Of a stretch of 64,000 nucleotides of DNA, positions 1 through 13,100 are shown piece by piece. Numbering within the stretch: position 1 is the stretch's first letter; each line of letters begins with the position of its first letter. The notes beneath the pieces are model-generated. The model saw only the letters and a list, made by a program, of their open reading frames with translations. It had not been told where the DNA came from and did not search any database. The stretch is taken from the NCBI RefSeq assembly GCF_947623445.1, contig NC_135241.1:24368501-24432500 (forward strand), read 5' to 3'. The position numbers were made by a program, and so were the translations under genes. The stretch is from Clavelina lepadiformis (lineage: Eukaryota; Chordata; Ascidiacea; Aplousobranchia; Clavelinidae).

Positions 1-1865
1 GTTATGAATTGCAACATTTTGTACCAAGTCATGCAAGTGTTATCACCAACTGGGTGGAAATATTTCAAACATTTTCGTCTCGTCAGTAAGATTTCGTTTA
101 TTCAAGTATTCCAGTTAGACAAAAATTGCAATGTATTAAACTGGCTATGCCAGTTTGCGTTGTTTTTGTTGTTTCCGTATTAACCAGCTAACTAGGTAAT
201 GGTTTTTACAGTTATGTCTCTTACTTTTTACAGTTACTTTTTATGACTAAAGTTCAAGTGATTTAAACGAACTTTGGTATCAGGTTAAAAAAAGTACAAA
301 ACCTTTAAATTTGTTAAAGAACAATTTACCAACCAATCTAACAAGTTGATTGCTGTTATCAAACATTTTGCTAACGCTGATGTTCTTATTGTTACACTAT
401 GTTAGTGCCGAGGGTTACATTGATATAATTGAACCCTGAGATTCAGAGGTAGACTGAACATATAAGAGCTACGTGCTGATATTGGAAGAGCTTTTGATTC
501 ATATTTTGTTTGCTTTGAACAATTCTGTTGCAATTTTGAACGCAGCTTAGCCACAAGTAACAATCAGTTCAAAAAGATTTACACTATGAGAGCACTTAAC
601 AACACCGAAATCTTATTTTGCTACTTGTCGTAGGTGTATATACGTGACGCTATGCATATAATTCGTTTAAGGTGTTTGGGAGTATGTATGCAAGTATTTA
701 GCTCCCGTATGTCAACGAGTTAAAAAAAATACCTAAAACTAGACATGATTCAATCGAAGACATCAATGCCAACACTTGGCAAATATATGAACCCAAGCCG
801 GAGAGGATTCGCTAAACGATGTGGCCAACACCAATATCTCAGCGTTGGCGAACTCAATGACCTGTCACTTACAAAGTTTTAGACTTACGTTAATGACGGT
901 TGATTTATGTGATGACGGTGTAGGTAGGTACAGCATTCTTTACAATACAGTTCGCGTACTAAACCAATTCTCTTTCTCAACCGTTGGTAATAATCTGCTT
1001 CCACATCCAAAACAAAGATATTCCAAAGATTGATTCACTTGTGTTGTAGGGTATGTTAAGTTGGGCAAAATACAAAGAAGGTTTCATCATTTGATGCTGA
1101 TAGGAAGAAGTTCAGGATTTTTTCGTGTGGAACTACGCACAAATCTTAATAAATTTTTGGTCAGAACATTCTTAATTATGACATCATGAAAAGGTGATTA
1201 CGCTTCGTCGTGTTTAAACTTACCTTAGACTGAATTAGTTTAGCCTGGGTGACACCTGAGCATGACAAATATGAGCACAGTGATTTCACATTCACATTTC
1301 ACGATTGCAATAATTGACAAAAATCCTCATCAATTTAGGCTTCACCCGCTAAGCGGCGCCTTTTTGTCAAATAAAATATTCTGTTTCCATGATTTCGTCA
1401 ATGGTACATGTTGAATATTCAGTAAAACGCAGTGTTGTATTTTTAGTCTAATACAGCAGATAATAAAATGAACGTCAACAGAAATACATAAATAAGTGTT
1501 CATCACCATGGACACGTGTAACTCGCCTCCGGACGCTTGCAGAACAACTCAAGCGCACACATTTGTGGATTGGCACTCTGACATTCAGCGCACAATCGCA
1601 GAATCTTTGCCTAGCGAACATTAGGCACACAAGTTAGCTTAAGTTATGTGCAGTTGTGGGCTTGTGGCCAGGATTGCCAGTTAGTGTTTATTTATGCAAC
1701 CTGGTAGACTGGTCCGCAACGTACCTCAATGTTGTGCGCCTTTATGTGAGCTCCGAGAAAGAAAATTTCAAACAAGTCCTTCCCTCACGAAAACATCCTT
1801 AACATGTTAATGGCAACTCATCCTCATATTCATCGTTGATACGCTTGCAACGAGCTTAATCGTGA
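1..1865 (+). pseudogene. Decayed tandem copy of the sulfotransferase-like gene
   Basis: Positions 1-85 encode a stretch close to exon 2 of the intact gene at 2367-3451 (shared residues include QVLSPTG and YFKH) and end at a GTAAG donor. About 1.6 kb further on, near 1725-1860, a second stretch matches the last exon (APLC, then FPHEN and LMATHP), but the reading frame is shifted and there is a stop after the HPHIHR stretch. No convincing counterpart of exon 3 was found, and the 5' part lies outside the window. The long gap compared with the 80-300 bp introns of the intact neighbour suggests insertions. I infer a tandem duplicate that has become a pseudogene; an unseen alternative 3' end is possible but less likely. 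Confidence 0.6.
86..1700. other. Spacer inside the decayed sulfotransferase copy
   Basis: About 1.6 kb between the two recognisable exon remnants. A 70-codon open frame at 821-1033 has no recognisable domain and looks like chance. No transposon end or RNA gene was seen. Confidence 0.3.
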
Positions 1866-2366
1866 ACCTCTCAGTACACTTTATGACTTCTATGACGTCT
1901 GAAAACACTTTTTGACTTCTACAAACCATTCAAGTTTAATTGCTATGACATTGAACAAATTGTAATTTGCTGTTAGATTCAGTTAATAAGCTGTGTTTGT
2001 TTTATCAAGGTTCCAGTCAGCGAATAACTTTGCAATCAAAATTTGTAAATTTAATTTACCAAATAAGAGCTTGTGTTACTTGCCGTAGAGCAATTGCTCA
2101 AAGAAAGCTTTCATATAAAGTGTAGCATATACGCGATGATACAGAAATGCAAACAAATACAAGCTGGTTACGAAGGAAGAATGTAGGTTATGTCAATAAA
2201 CCGGTGTTTGCGCTCGCGGCTATGGCTAATCCCGCGTTTATTAAGCTATAAACGCAAGTCAAAATCACCCTTCGGTAAACCAGTGATTATTTTTAGCGAA
2301 ACTAGATTCATTTGATCCCGTGTCCAGCAGTGAAACTCTTGTTTGAGTTCATTAAGCTCTACAACA

Positions 2367-3451
2367 ATGAAAGTCATCGTAGCTGGATTTGCAAAGACCG
2401 GAACTAAAACCATGGTTGTAGCTCTATCTGAGTTGGGCTACAATGTTTATGACTTCATGGATCACTTCTGGTATCATGGCGATAAGTGGGCCAAGATACT
2501 TTCATCCAGTGGTGGAAGTATTGAAGATTTCAAAGAGATGTATGAGTCAGTGGATGTCGTAACTGACTCTCCACCATATAAGTTTTGGGAAGAGATTTTG
2601 CAAGCGTTTCCTGATGCTAAAGTGAGTTAAGTTTAAATCCCAAGAACAGTGCTTGGTTGCTACGGCAACTCGCATAAAAAGAGGAAGTGCAAGTTGACAA
2701 TTTTGTTATTACTTTGAAGGTTGTCTTAACTACAAGAGATGAAGAAGACAGATGGTACAAGAGTTTGTATAAGCAGCTTGAAGTTATGAATGGCAACTTT
2801 TTCTACCAACTCATACAAATACTGTCACCAACTGGACGGCGATATTTCAAGCATTATCGTCGTATCGGTGAGTGTTTGTTTAGTGATATTTAAACAAAAA
2901 GAGGCAAGGGCCCATAAGTAACACAAGGTCATATCTTTGGTATTAACACGTTCGTTTGACTGTTTGTAGTGATGTGTCTGTTTGGTATACAAGTGCGACA
3001 TCCATTCGACTTTCATTACAAAAACAACGAAATGCTTTTGAAAAAAGCTTGCCGACAGCATACACAGTATTGCAGACAAGTAATGGTTTCGTTCTTTTTC
3101 AAAAGTAACTTTTCTATGATACGACGATTTTAAATTTCCACTCAAAATTGTTGTTTGTAGAATTGTCCTCCTGATAAACTTCTGGTCTACGATGTCCGTC
3201 AAGGATGGGCGCCTTTGTGTAAGTTTCTAGGACAGGAAATTCCCGACAAGCCCTTCCCTCATGAAAACGTTGCTGGAAACATTGTTGACAAGTTGATGGC
3301 AACTCACCCGTCTTTGATCCGAATGCAACGAGAAATGACTTGCACAGTGGCCATACTTTCTCTGGGGCTTCTTTATGGATCCTACAAGCTCTACAGATCC
3401 AACCCTGGTGCTATACTGAGCAAAGTGTGGGCCAGCGTTAAGTTTTTTTAG
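2367..3451 (+). CDS. Sulfotransferase-family (Sulfotransfer_4-like) protein, complete, four exons
   Basis: Exons are 2367-2621, 2720-2867, 2970-3079 and 3161-3451; phases close exactly to 804 nt (267 aa). The N-terminus has a P-loop-like PAPS-binding motif, GFAKTGTKT (residues 7-15). Later blocks typical of this short family are TDSP, LTTRDEEDRWYKS, LSPTGRRYFKH, and PDKLLVYDV followed by GWAPLCKFLG. The last exon ends in a hydrophobic stretch (about residues 235-255), so the product is probably tail-anchored in a membrane. Family members have a sulfotransferase-type nucleotide fold, but their substrate is generally unknown. ATG 2367 is chosen because it puts the P-loop at the expected distance from the start. 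An AATAAA lies at 3536-3541. A decayed copy lies just upstream, so the family is locally tandem. Confidence 0.85.
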
Positions 3452-3947
3452 CTGTATTATTAATCTCACTTTGAGCAAAAACATTGGAATTTGCTGGCTC
3501 CTTAAACCCAAGTACTGTCGTAACAGCAGCAATCAAATAAAGTGAAATGTTGTTTTACTATGGTATGTATGTTGTTGTAAAATTCAACAAGTTTAAGACA
3601 AACTGATGGAAAATTTATTTCAAACTGGCTGATCTTCCTGTTGTAAAACTTATTAAGTTTGATTAAATAGTCGCGTTACACATATTTGCTGTATCAGTTC
3701 ATTGCTTGTTTTTTTTCTGCAAGTTTCCTGGCCAACACAATTATTTGAACTTTTTGAAGCCTTAGAAAAGAGCAAACAATCAACGAAAAACCAGTAAAAA
3801 TAAGCCTAACCTGGTAATATGTCAATAGTGAGGAAAAAGGTTTGTAAAATACAAGCTTTATCAAAGTGATGATTCGACTGGAATTTAAGCAAGCCGCACA
3901 AGTCAGCCGAACGGCAAACGTACAACCACATCGGGTTGAAATGACGT
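3452..3947. other. Intergenic, with polyadenylation signal
   Basis: Contains the AATAAA of the upstream gene (3536-3541). Nothing else recognisable. Confidence 0.5.
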
Positions 3948-4953
3948 TTTATTCACAATGAAGCAAGAGTACATATCCTGGACAAATCGAATTAGTTTTC
4001 GGGGTAACCAATGTTGGGTCACGGATTTTACGTGGTATTTATGTCTGGCAAGCTTAATCCACAACGGTCAAGTTAAGAGCAACTGTTCCTTCTCGAGAGC
4101 ACCAGCGATGAGGCAAAACCTCAGTTTGTCAAAGTCTAAGCAACGCTGTATTTTGTGCTCAACGACAGGCCACGTGATTTGTACTTACACCGACAGCAAA
4201 CATTAAATCATAGTTCGCTTCATAGACCATGCTCAGTATCGCATAACATGGCATGACAGCGATGATGACGAAGATGATGATGATGGCATGACAGCGATGA
4301 AAATTTGCAATGAGAGATAAAACACCGACATATCACAGCTACCAAAGGGCATTAGATTCGTTTGCTTAAAAGGTCGAAGTTAATGTTTAACCTAAAGCTG
4401 TTGTTATATCAATAAACAAGCAAACGTTCTTATCTTGGATGAAACAGGTCGCGGTTGACTGTGGATATTTAGCTTCAGATCTACGTCACCTCGGAACGTG
4501 AGTCGATGGCCAAAATTGTTTGAATCTCGTTCGCAGCCTTCTGGGTCTAATTATGTCGTGTCACTGTACGACGAAACTCTACTTACATTTGAGCACAGTT
4601 TAACCACAGCCACCGTAAACTTGATTAGAAGTGGGCTTGCTGCGTAAATCAATCATTCTGATTGTTTGTGGCATTTTTGTCGGATTTAATGAGTTACTCG
4701 TTTGCTGTTGGTGTAAGTACAAATCACGTGGCCTGTCGTTGAGCACAAAATATAGCGTTGCTTAGACTTTGACAAACTGAGTTTTTGCCACCTCGCTGGT
4801 GCTCGCTAGAAACAACAGAAAAAACGTTCTTAATATAATTAAGCTTGCCCGACATAAATACCACGTAAAATCCGTGACCCAACATTGGTTACCCCGAAAA
4901 CTAATTTGATTTGTCCAGAATATGTACTCCAGCTTCATTGTGAATAGAGTGAA
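3948..4953. mobile_element. Foldback element with about 255-bp inverted arms
   Basis: Positions 3948-4205 and 4697-4953 are inverted copies at high identity. Each arm gives the same short open frame in mirror orientation (GNQCWVTDFTWYLC in both), which is a by-product of the repeat and not a gene. The central 490 bp contain a small GATGATGAC-type repeat (4255-4300) and no transposase. The arms begin near TATTCACAATGAAG. I infer a non-autonomous foldback or MITE-like DNA element; the family is not recognised and no clear target duplication was seen. Confidence 0.7.
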
Positions 4954-5409
4954 CATACGTTACTTTATAAATACTGCTAGCACGATTGATGCCATGTTTT
5001 AATCGACGCATTTTAGCGGGAACAGAACCTTTAGGGCCTATAGGTTGGCCAAAGAAGGTTTTCTGTCAAGTATTCACACAAATAGTGGGAGAAAGAGGTA
5101 AGACATTGTCAGCGAGTGGTGATAAATCATAGAAGCGGGATGTACACACCAAACGTTTCGGCATGAAATACCAGCAACAATAAACAAAATGACAATACGG
5201 CTGAATCGTCATCAAATATCCGGTTTATCTGCTGCGATCAGCAAGCTTGAAAGAAGAAAAGCTCGCTATTTTAATGTGACGTCATAATCGAAGTTGACGA
5301 GTATTCCAGTGGTACATTCCATTTGTCTGAACAGCATAGTTGAGTTTTAGTTAAATGCAATGCAACATACTAGTAAGAAGGAAAATTAAATTTACCTACA
5401 CTTTTGGCT

Positions 5410-8027
5410 TCAGTAGGACAATATTGTATCCTGGAAATAACAGTTGTGATTTGTGTAAGGTCGCCTTCGTTTGTAGAAAGTCCTTAAAGTGAAACAATAG
5501 AATGCCAGTACAACATTGCTAACAAGCAAACACTTATTGCCTCATGGAGTCACCTTTGTCGTCGCCATAATGCTGTAGTGACGCCAGCCGCCATCGTTGT
5601 GGGGTCACAAGTTGAATATACAGTACTTACATTGTCATAGCAATGGACATCACGAATTCATCAAATTTGGTGATTTCCAAACAAGCGATTCGAATTTCGT
5701 GTTTTTTGCGTAAAGAACGCGCGACGAACACACACACACACACACACACACACGCAATACACACACATGCAAGTACATTGCACGCATAGAGAAGCAAGTT
5801 ATAGCTCACAGTTGTGTAACTAGCCGAGATTCCTGTTTCTGACTGCGTCAGTTTGTTTGTGACGTTGGACGTTAGATTAGTGTTTGCCGACCCTCCTGCC
5901 GGGAAGAAACAATTCAAAATTAAACACTTTAGTTGATCGTCCTGGAATCGCTGGGATAAAAGATCACTCTCTCACCTTCCAAGCTTGCTGTGATCGCCTC
6001 TTGCAGGCTGGACACGATCTGCGTCAAATCATCGAAACTTCCCAAATTAAAAACGTTATCGTTTTCAGAAACGTTGGCGAAATTTCCTGTGATTATCTAC
6101 GTGAAGGCAAATGTTATAATGATCAAGAAACACTTCAAAATGAGAACTTAAAACAGAAATCTGTTAAGAAATAGCAAGCACGATGCAGACAAAGCTAACA
6201 ATTCCATCATTATTACGTCACATTATCACCTTCAGTTCATTTTCCATGGCGTTAGCGACGCCCACAGCGTAAATAACTATCCCGAGTGACCTTGCATAAT
6301 TCGATGACGCTTCCAGATACTCGGGGTCAGATGCCCTGGTAAGAGCGAGAAGTGAAGATAAGAACAACCCAACAACTAGCACAATACGTACAAGTAGTTA
6401 TAAGCGAAGAAAATGTGGAATATAGAAACCAGACAAGAACAAGCTCACTTTCCGTCGGTCAGCAGAACCAAAACCTTTCTTGTTTCCGGGTCATTGAACC
6501 TCGGTGAAGTCATGAAGTCTTCCACGGTTTTGTTGATTGCGTGGGCTGTGAAAGTTGTGTAACCGTGACGTACAATGGCGTGCACAGCTTGCTGCATGTT
6601 AAACGAAGAATTGCGAGTTGGTTTGGAGAAAGCAATCAAGTTAAAAATTTGAATTGTTGCTGTTTTTGTTTTTCATTTTTGTTTCGTTTCATGAATTTTT
6701 ATCATCCTGCTCATAATAAGCTGATATTTAAAAAACAAAACTCACCGAAAAATCATCGAAATCAGTGAACTGTCCGATGGCGATTTCAGTTTCTAGGAAC
6801 TCAGAAGGGTTAGCCACGCTGAAGATAATTGTAAACGTGCCATTATTTAATACAAGAAACCAAGTAATCTTTCCCGTGAACAGTAAAAAATGCATTAACA
6901 GCTAAGCAAAGAGGGCGACGAAAAACAAGTTGAAAATTCTGAGAATTTTACATTGCACATAATAACATACTTGGTGTCATTCACAAAAAAATGAGAGAAC
7001 TGCACGACCCCGATTTTCGTTGCTCCTTCGATGTTGAATCGAGATGCCACCGCCACCGTCCAGTTTAGAACTTGACGAAATTGATCAAGACTTATGGACC
7101 CAGAACCATCCAAGAGAAAGATCAAGTCCAAGTCACTTCCGCAGTCTGTTGGAGTAAAAACTCCTCTTCATGGCGATGTGAAAGTAATACGGTTAAGTTA
7201 AGACGCTGATCATATACCTGGTAACACGTTCCTTGAATTCGGGTCCCAAGTGCTACCGAAATCCGCCGACATATAACACGCTCCATAGGTCAAGTAACTT
7301 TTCGGGCAGTTCCATGTGCGGAACGGAGCGCATACCTGTAAAGGTTTGCAATCAGCAACAGCAGCAGCATCAGTTTGTCACTTGTTTATGTTGTTATCAC
7401 AAGAGTTTATAGACTAAGTTAAGCAATCTACTAAATCGGAGTGTTTTGCGAAGACGTCCGAATATTTTGCTGTGATTTTGAAGTTATAGCTCACAGTTAG
7501 ATTGTCTGTGTTTTCTTGTCTAGATAGCGCAAAACCAATCGAGTCCCGGTCTGTAATCAAATCCGGATTCGTTGCCGGATCTGGTTTAGGGGGGAGGATT
7601 GATGAGCAGTTTTGGTCAGATGAGAGCAAGTCCACTGAGCAAAGGTGGAGACCTCCGGAACCGGTCATCTCCATCGAGTCGTTTTTCAAGGTCTGGGCCT
7701 GGGCTACGTACTCATCGGTTGGCTGTCTCGTTTTTGGCGCGCCTAGAACTATCCTATGTAACAAGAATAGAAATCTAATAATTCACATTTAAAGTCGACT
7801 ACGTTGTTCTATCTTTCGATGTTGTGTACTCACGATACAATTCCTGAGTTTGTCGCTGATAGATTATCTATCAAAATTTGGTATCCGAAATAATCGTTGG
7901 ACGACGCTTGTGACGTAATAAATGTTGCGTTTTCGATCTCGAAATGAAACGCATCGCTTGATGACATCATTTGCAATAAAACCAACGTAATAAGGAAGAA
8001 CAAACGAAGCGGGTTTTGGAACAACAT
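5410..8027 (-). CDS. Integrin-alpha-like head protein with I (vWA) domain, copy A
   Basis: Exons, high to low: 7834-8027, 7432-7753, 7218-7335, 6971-7145, 6746-6818, 6449-6591, 6230-6335, 5976-6096, 5810-5895; phases are consistent throughout. The ATG at 8027 starts a signal peptide, followed by the integrin N-terminal propeller strand (NDYFGYQI), IVLGAPKT (FG-GAP type), VCAPFRTW and the YGACYMS block. The vWA domain follows: MIDAS DGSGS, TTFTA and LLTDGK are all present, so metal and ligand binding look possible. After the I domain there is only a short QSETGISASYT stretch, like the QEMSQ-GFS stretch of true integrins. A last exon at 5410-5430 (stop TGA) is a weak guess, giving about 450 aa. 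No further blades, stalk, membrane segment or tail were found. Probably a secreted adhesion or decoy protein, or a truncated duplicate; related to copy B. Confidence 0.75.
5729..5753. repeat. CA microsatellite
   Basis: A run of CA dinucleotides just 3' of exon 9 of integrin-head copy A. Copy B has a similar but broken CA-rich tract (16273-16298) at the equivalent place, which supports common descent of the two introns. Confidence 0.9.
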
Positions 8028-8646
8028 CAATCAGTTTGTTTTTATAAATTGCTAAGGCAAACATAATGTTATTTATTATTCATTTTACCTTCAGTCAACG
8101 CCAGTTACTAAACTTATTGAGATTATGCTTATTGTAAAAACTAAGATCTGCAATATCTGTCACCCTGACGCTATACCGTAGCTTATACTTCAGTTCTACG
8201 TTCCATCTGCATTCAGTTGTCTAGATCCCGGGTATGGGCTGGGTATCGTGGCAGTTGGAACGTCTCAAAGAAACGTAGAGAGCAACACTGCTTTGTTCTC
8301 AGTAGCTGCGTAGCAATTTTGTGAATCATCGGCGTCTGACACCCAGGAAGCTCTCGTCTTTTGCTGGTGCTATTACGTGTTTGGTTGTTTGTGGATGCGA
8401 ATGTTTTCAGCAGTACATTTACGTCAATGCATTGGTGTATTTGCAAAACAAAGAAAAAGAACATAATCCAATATGAAAAACGTTTTCATCCTTTAAAGAT
8501 TTCTCTGTTCGTCATTTACATCAAGTCTATGAGCAGCGCAATTTTTAAATGCAATTGAATACGATATTCGAACAGGGAACTTGTATATCGGTGTGAAGTG
8601 TGATTATATACTTTTAATGTGTATCCAAAAATATTTTATTATATTG
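8028..8646. other. Upstream region of integrin-head copy A
   Basis: Non-coding by eye. Open frames on both strands around 8213-8558 show no domain. It should contain the promoter of copy A, but no certain TATA box or start site could be assigned. Confidence 0.3.
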
Positions 8647-9115
8647 CAGGGGTGTCCAACCTTTTTGGCCAAAAGGCCACATGCGATTTACGAATGATTG
8701 TGCGGGCCACTGGAGTGTTTACTGCTAATTTCTAACTAAAACCCTCACACTAAAATTCTAATCTTAGAAATGCGTATTATCCTCTTTTACAATTATAACA
8801 ACTATAAACATACCCAAGATATAGTAAATTTAACAAGTTTTTTACTACACGTCGATATTTCAATGTGAAGTTTGGCATTTTTGTTTTTCTCTAACAAGTT
8901 TGGCAATATTCGGTGAGATGGATGATGTAGCAATGCGAAGCGAGTTTTCACACATGACTGTCAGAAATTAGTAAACAAACAATAAATGCCAATTTATCGG
9001 AATGTAAGTTCGCCATAAATTACGTAGGCGATTCAGTTGATGATATAAGTCATTTCGACAAATACCGCGCGGGCCACTCAGGACCTTCCCGCGGGCCACG
9101 GGTTGGACGCCCCTG
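8647..9115. mobile_element. hAT-type MITE (469 bp) with 8-bp target duplication
   Basis: Ends are CAGGGGTGTCCAACC and, inverted, CAGGGGCGTCCAACC, the classic CAGGGG start of Charlie-like hAT elements; GGCCAC-rich blocks lie just inside both ends. The flanks are TTATATTG (8639-8646) and TTATAATG (9116-9123), an 8-bp duplication with one mismatch. No transposase frame, so non-autonomous. Confidence 0.85.
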
Positions 9116-10161
9116 TTATAATGCGATCTGACTCTTGAAAACAATTAGAAGATTGTAAATTCCGTCTAGAGATTTCCTACACTTCAGTCGAATCAATTAT
9201 ATTATTAATTATTATATTGCGAGAATCCGATTAATTTCAATTTTAATGCTCTTCATTATTAGTTTAAACAAACACGAAAAATTACAACAATATTACTGTG
9301 CATAAAAAGGATCAGCAATCAAAGCGCATCACTTCACATTTCACGATCACTTGAAGAAACTGTTCACAGGGCTATTACGATATAAGGACTTATGGCAAGT
9401 ATGACGTTTTGCCAGAAATAGCGCGGTAAATAGCAGATACATATTTATAACATCACAACTTGGAAGACAATGGAAACGGCGTCTTCTAAATTTAACAATG
9501 CACTTTAACAAAGTATTTGAAAAAGGGCTTGTTGCACCGATCCGCCTCGAGTTTATCACCCCACTATCAAGAAGGTAGCTTTGGTCTGGCCTTCTACCTG
9601 AGCATGGGTTTAAAACATCACAAGATGTGTGAAAAACAGCATACTGCTCATCACGGTTAAGATTATGACGTAATAAACATGAAATGTATGCAACGTCTTT
9701 AATGCTGTGCTTAGCAATTAGACGTCACATCATGATACTAAGTAGTAAGAGCCGCTTTCAATCCTTGGTAACACCAGTTCCGTTTCTTTGATGCAATATG
9801 TGATATCTTTCGACATTTAGTCCTAGATGGCAGAACAGGGGGATGTTGGCGGCTTCCCATGCACCCAACTTTTAAAAAATAAACAAAAAAAAAAAATTGG
9901 TAGAACCTTCAGCAAAACTCGAGTCTCAACTTTTGAATTGGATTTGGACAAATTAGGCCTAAACTGGGTCACTTTGAAAAAGGTTCCGCGATCGCTGTAT
10001 TTACTATTTTCAAATATGGAGACACCATGTGTCTTAGCAACTTATTTTATTTCAAAAAAAAAACAAATAAAGATATTTTAGAAGAGTATTTTTCATAATA
10101 AACTGCAGAAAGTAAGTGCATTTAGAAGCGAATATGACGTCACTATCGCGTGTTGACCACG
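9116..10161. other. Intergenic, with XRRA1 3' region
   Basis: No gene recognised. TTTATT at 10046-10051 is an AATAAA on the minus strand about 110 bp past the XRRA1 stop and is its likely polyadenylation signal. Open frames at 9347-9559 and 9827-10081 have no domain. Confidence 0.4.
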
Positions 10162-13100
10162 TCATTGCAAACTGTGAACTAAATTCTTTGTCTCCTGGAA
10201 AGTCCTCTGTGCTTGGCGTGAAGCTCTCAGTGATTCCTCGCGGACCACTCTGTGAAAACAAGAACAACTTCAAGGCCGTCGCAAAGGTGAAAATTTTAGG
10301 GTGAAAAATGTGCCAGGGACGTCCAAGACTAACAAAGTTGTTAAATGTGGTTTAGCACTTGAAAATATTTTGTGATAGAAATCCAGAAAATCTATGTTTT
10401 GCCTCATTGTAGCTACGACCTAGAACTTCATTTTGTATCTAATTCTAATACAAGCCTAAGTGAAAGTCGTTATAAAGATGTCAATCCACAGTAAAACAGT
10501 TTCCACAATAGCGGCAGCGTTTGACCACTTCAACTAACCGACCTGTATTTCTCCTCCACTTCCATTAGAAGTTGATCCGCTTCTTCTGCTGAAATTTCGT
10601 TCGATCCTTCCTCTATAGCGTCAGCGAGTGGCATTTCGGCTGAAATCGCGTTTCTGCGCGAGAAAAACGTCATTAATGACGTCACAAACTTGTAAAATCT
10701 ATCGATCGAACTCCTGTTACCGAGCTAGCCGTCGTGTAAGTTCCGATTGTCACAACATCTTTTATGTTGTTTATTTTTATTTTTTTGTATACAGTATATA
10801 GAACACACCTGTCGCGCATGCGCACTAACGCCCTTCCAAGCTTTTCTTTCTTGTCGGGTCGTTTCTCCTTTCCACGCTCTCTGGCGACAGCTTGCGCTCG
10901 ATCATGCCTAGACGACTTGGCCTGGTAGTATGGCAGTACGCGGTCAAGCGTGACATCGCTAGAGCGATAAACGGTGGGATGAGAGAGAAGGCTGTGAAGA
11001 GCGCGCACGTTGCCTTGGATACCTGCGATTGCATTGGAAAAAGTTGCAAATAAAAAACGACAATAACTTGCCGAGTCTGACGCTATGTCGTCGGCGCTTC
11101 ATGTAGAATAAATGTTTTACTGTGAGTTTACCTGCTTTAACTGAAGTGATCGCAAATATGTGGTATTTAAAAAACGAAAAAAAGGTGAAACAAACTGTTC
11201 AAAGCAATCCGAAAACCGAGAAAATAAACAGGAAAAACGAAATAAGAAAACTTTGCATTTTGCTTGCGAGGAGATTTACCGATCGGTTGATGGAGGGTTG
11301 GATCCGGTTTTGCATCGAGTAATAATTCAAGACCCTTGAACTTCTCTTCAACTTCAGGCTGTCTTGGCTCAGCCTTTGATTTGTTTTTCGACTTCATCTT
11401 TTTTGGTTTCTTAAAATTATTATCGAAATGTTTTATTTGAAATTTATTTACTCTGACGGTTGACGGTCACGCGGTTGATTATTACGTCATCATAATAAAC
11501 ATATATGAATCGACGAAACACTTACCGGTGTGGAAGGTGGTCGTGGTTGCATTGGGATCTCATCAATCTGTGTGAGGAAAACGCTCTCTTCGGGCATCTT
11601 GTCTTTCGAGGTTGTAGCTGCGAGAAAATTCAATCGTGTTATTTGGGTAAATTTCCTGGTAAAGCCAGAACCAAGCAAAAGTCCACTCACCTTCCGCTTT
11701 CATAGGAGGGAGTTCCCCTTTCTCTCCTTTGGAAGGTTGTGCTTCAGCGTGTGGGGGTTTTGTTGGGGCTTGGCCAATGTTGGTCGACCCCATTAAGGAC
11801 TTTATCAAGACATCGACGGGTTGTTTCGGAATTTTGGGGACAACTGTTGTCACCTGTGGAAAAAATGAGCATATTTAGGTTAAAATATCGCAAACAAAAG
11901 CAAATAAATCTGGCACCAGCCGACAAACCTTCCTGTCTCGATCATCTGGCATTGTTAGATGCGGTTTAGGCAACGGCGCTTTCGGTCGAAATCTGTGAAT
12001 GTTTATGCCGAGCCGATGACGTAGGTAGTGTGACAGAAGCGGGGGTTCCCCTGTAAAGAAGATGAGCTCAGTCGTTTTAAGTGATTGAGACACCAGCTCT
12101 TTTTTGAGTTTAGTTTTCAGAGCACTGGCAGCTTACCGCTGTTATGCTTTACGATTGGATTTCCGTGCATGACGAGGTGCCCGAGACGAGGCCAGGCAAC
12201 TACGGCCAACACGCATTCCTCCTCAGTTATCTGGTTGTTTGCGATGCTCAATAATCTGTTAGAAACACAGTACTGGTCCTGGTGTACGTGCAGTTCTTTC
12301 TCTAAGTTTAAATTTTGCACTACAGTTGTGACTTTGGAGTGTGCTTCTTGCTGACTCTTACTACCTTGACTCTCCGACTATTTTTTTATTAGTGTGACGT
12401 CACCTTAAGTTTTGGAAGGGAGGACTCGGAGTTGAAAGGTCGTCCTGGAGTTCAACTGTCAGTGTGGAATCGCTTGATTCAAGCAACCTATCATCTGACT
12501 TGTCTGGTTGAAGGAAGGTTGTTGAAGTCGCCATACTTCGCTTGTTCTCCAATACCATTGATTCTGTGCGGTTTGAAACAATCTCTTATTATAAAGTAAA
12601 ATGACTTGGGAGAGTTAAAAATGCTTTATTGAACCAAATTGCTGCAAAAATGACAAAAAGTGCAAAAACCTTTGTTTTGCACGTTGTACATTTAGTAATT
12701 TTATACTCTGCGATAGAACCAGTGTAAGGTCTGAAAAAAATCAATGTTTAAAACAATATGAAGTTTCTGCACTTGTTGTCATTTTTGCAACAATTTGGTT
12801 CAATCTCTGATTATTTATATGAAACAACAATCTATGACGTGAAATAATACAATGGTTGATATTCCACGTCCATAGAAGTCCAATAGATTCTACCTTCTGT
12901 TAATGGGGGCTTTCCCCGCTTCGAACTTCTTCGTGAACTTCGACTTTTCCTCCCACTTGATGGAGCCGATTTGTGATGTCCGAGCGACGAATGAGTCTCC
13001 GATATCACTTTGTCCCCGATGACCTGCAGTTATGATATTTTAATGGAACGGAAAGGATTTGCACCAATTAAGTAATTTCTTCGTAAAATAACGATTTATA

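Noticed and set aside
2235-2262. Small perfect palindrome (GCGTTTAT...ATAAACGC)
   Set aside because: Eight-base stem only, no downstream gene or terminator logic in an animal genome; likely chance.
3958-4206. 82-codon open frame repeated on the other strand at 4762-4956
   Set aside because: Explained by the inverted arms of the foldback element; no domain and no gene context.
5627-5917. Cys/Val-rich open frame on the minus strand
   Set aside because: Its middle is the CA microsatellite read as protein; only the first part is a true exon of integrin-head copy A.
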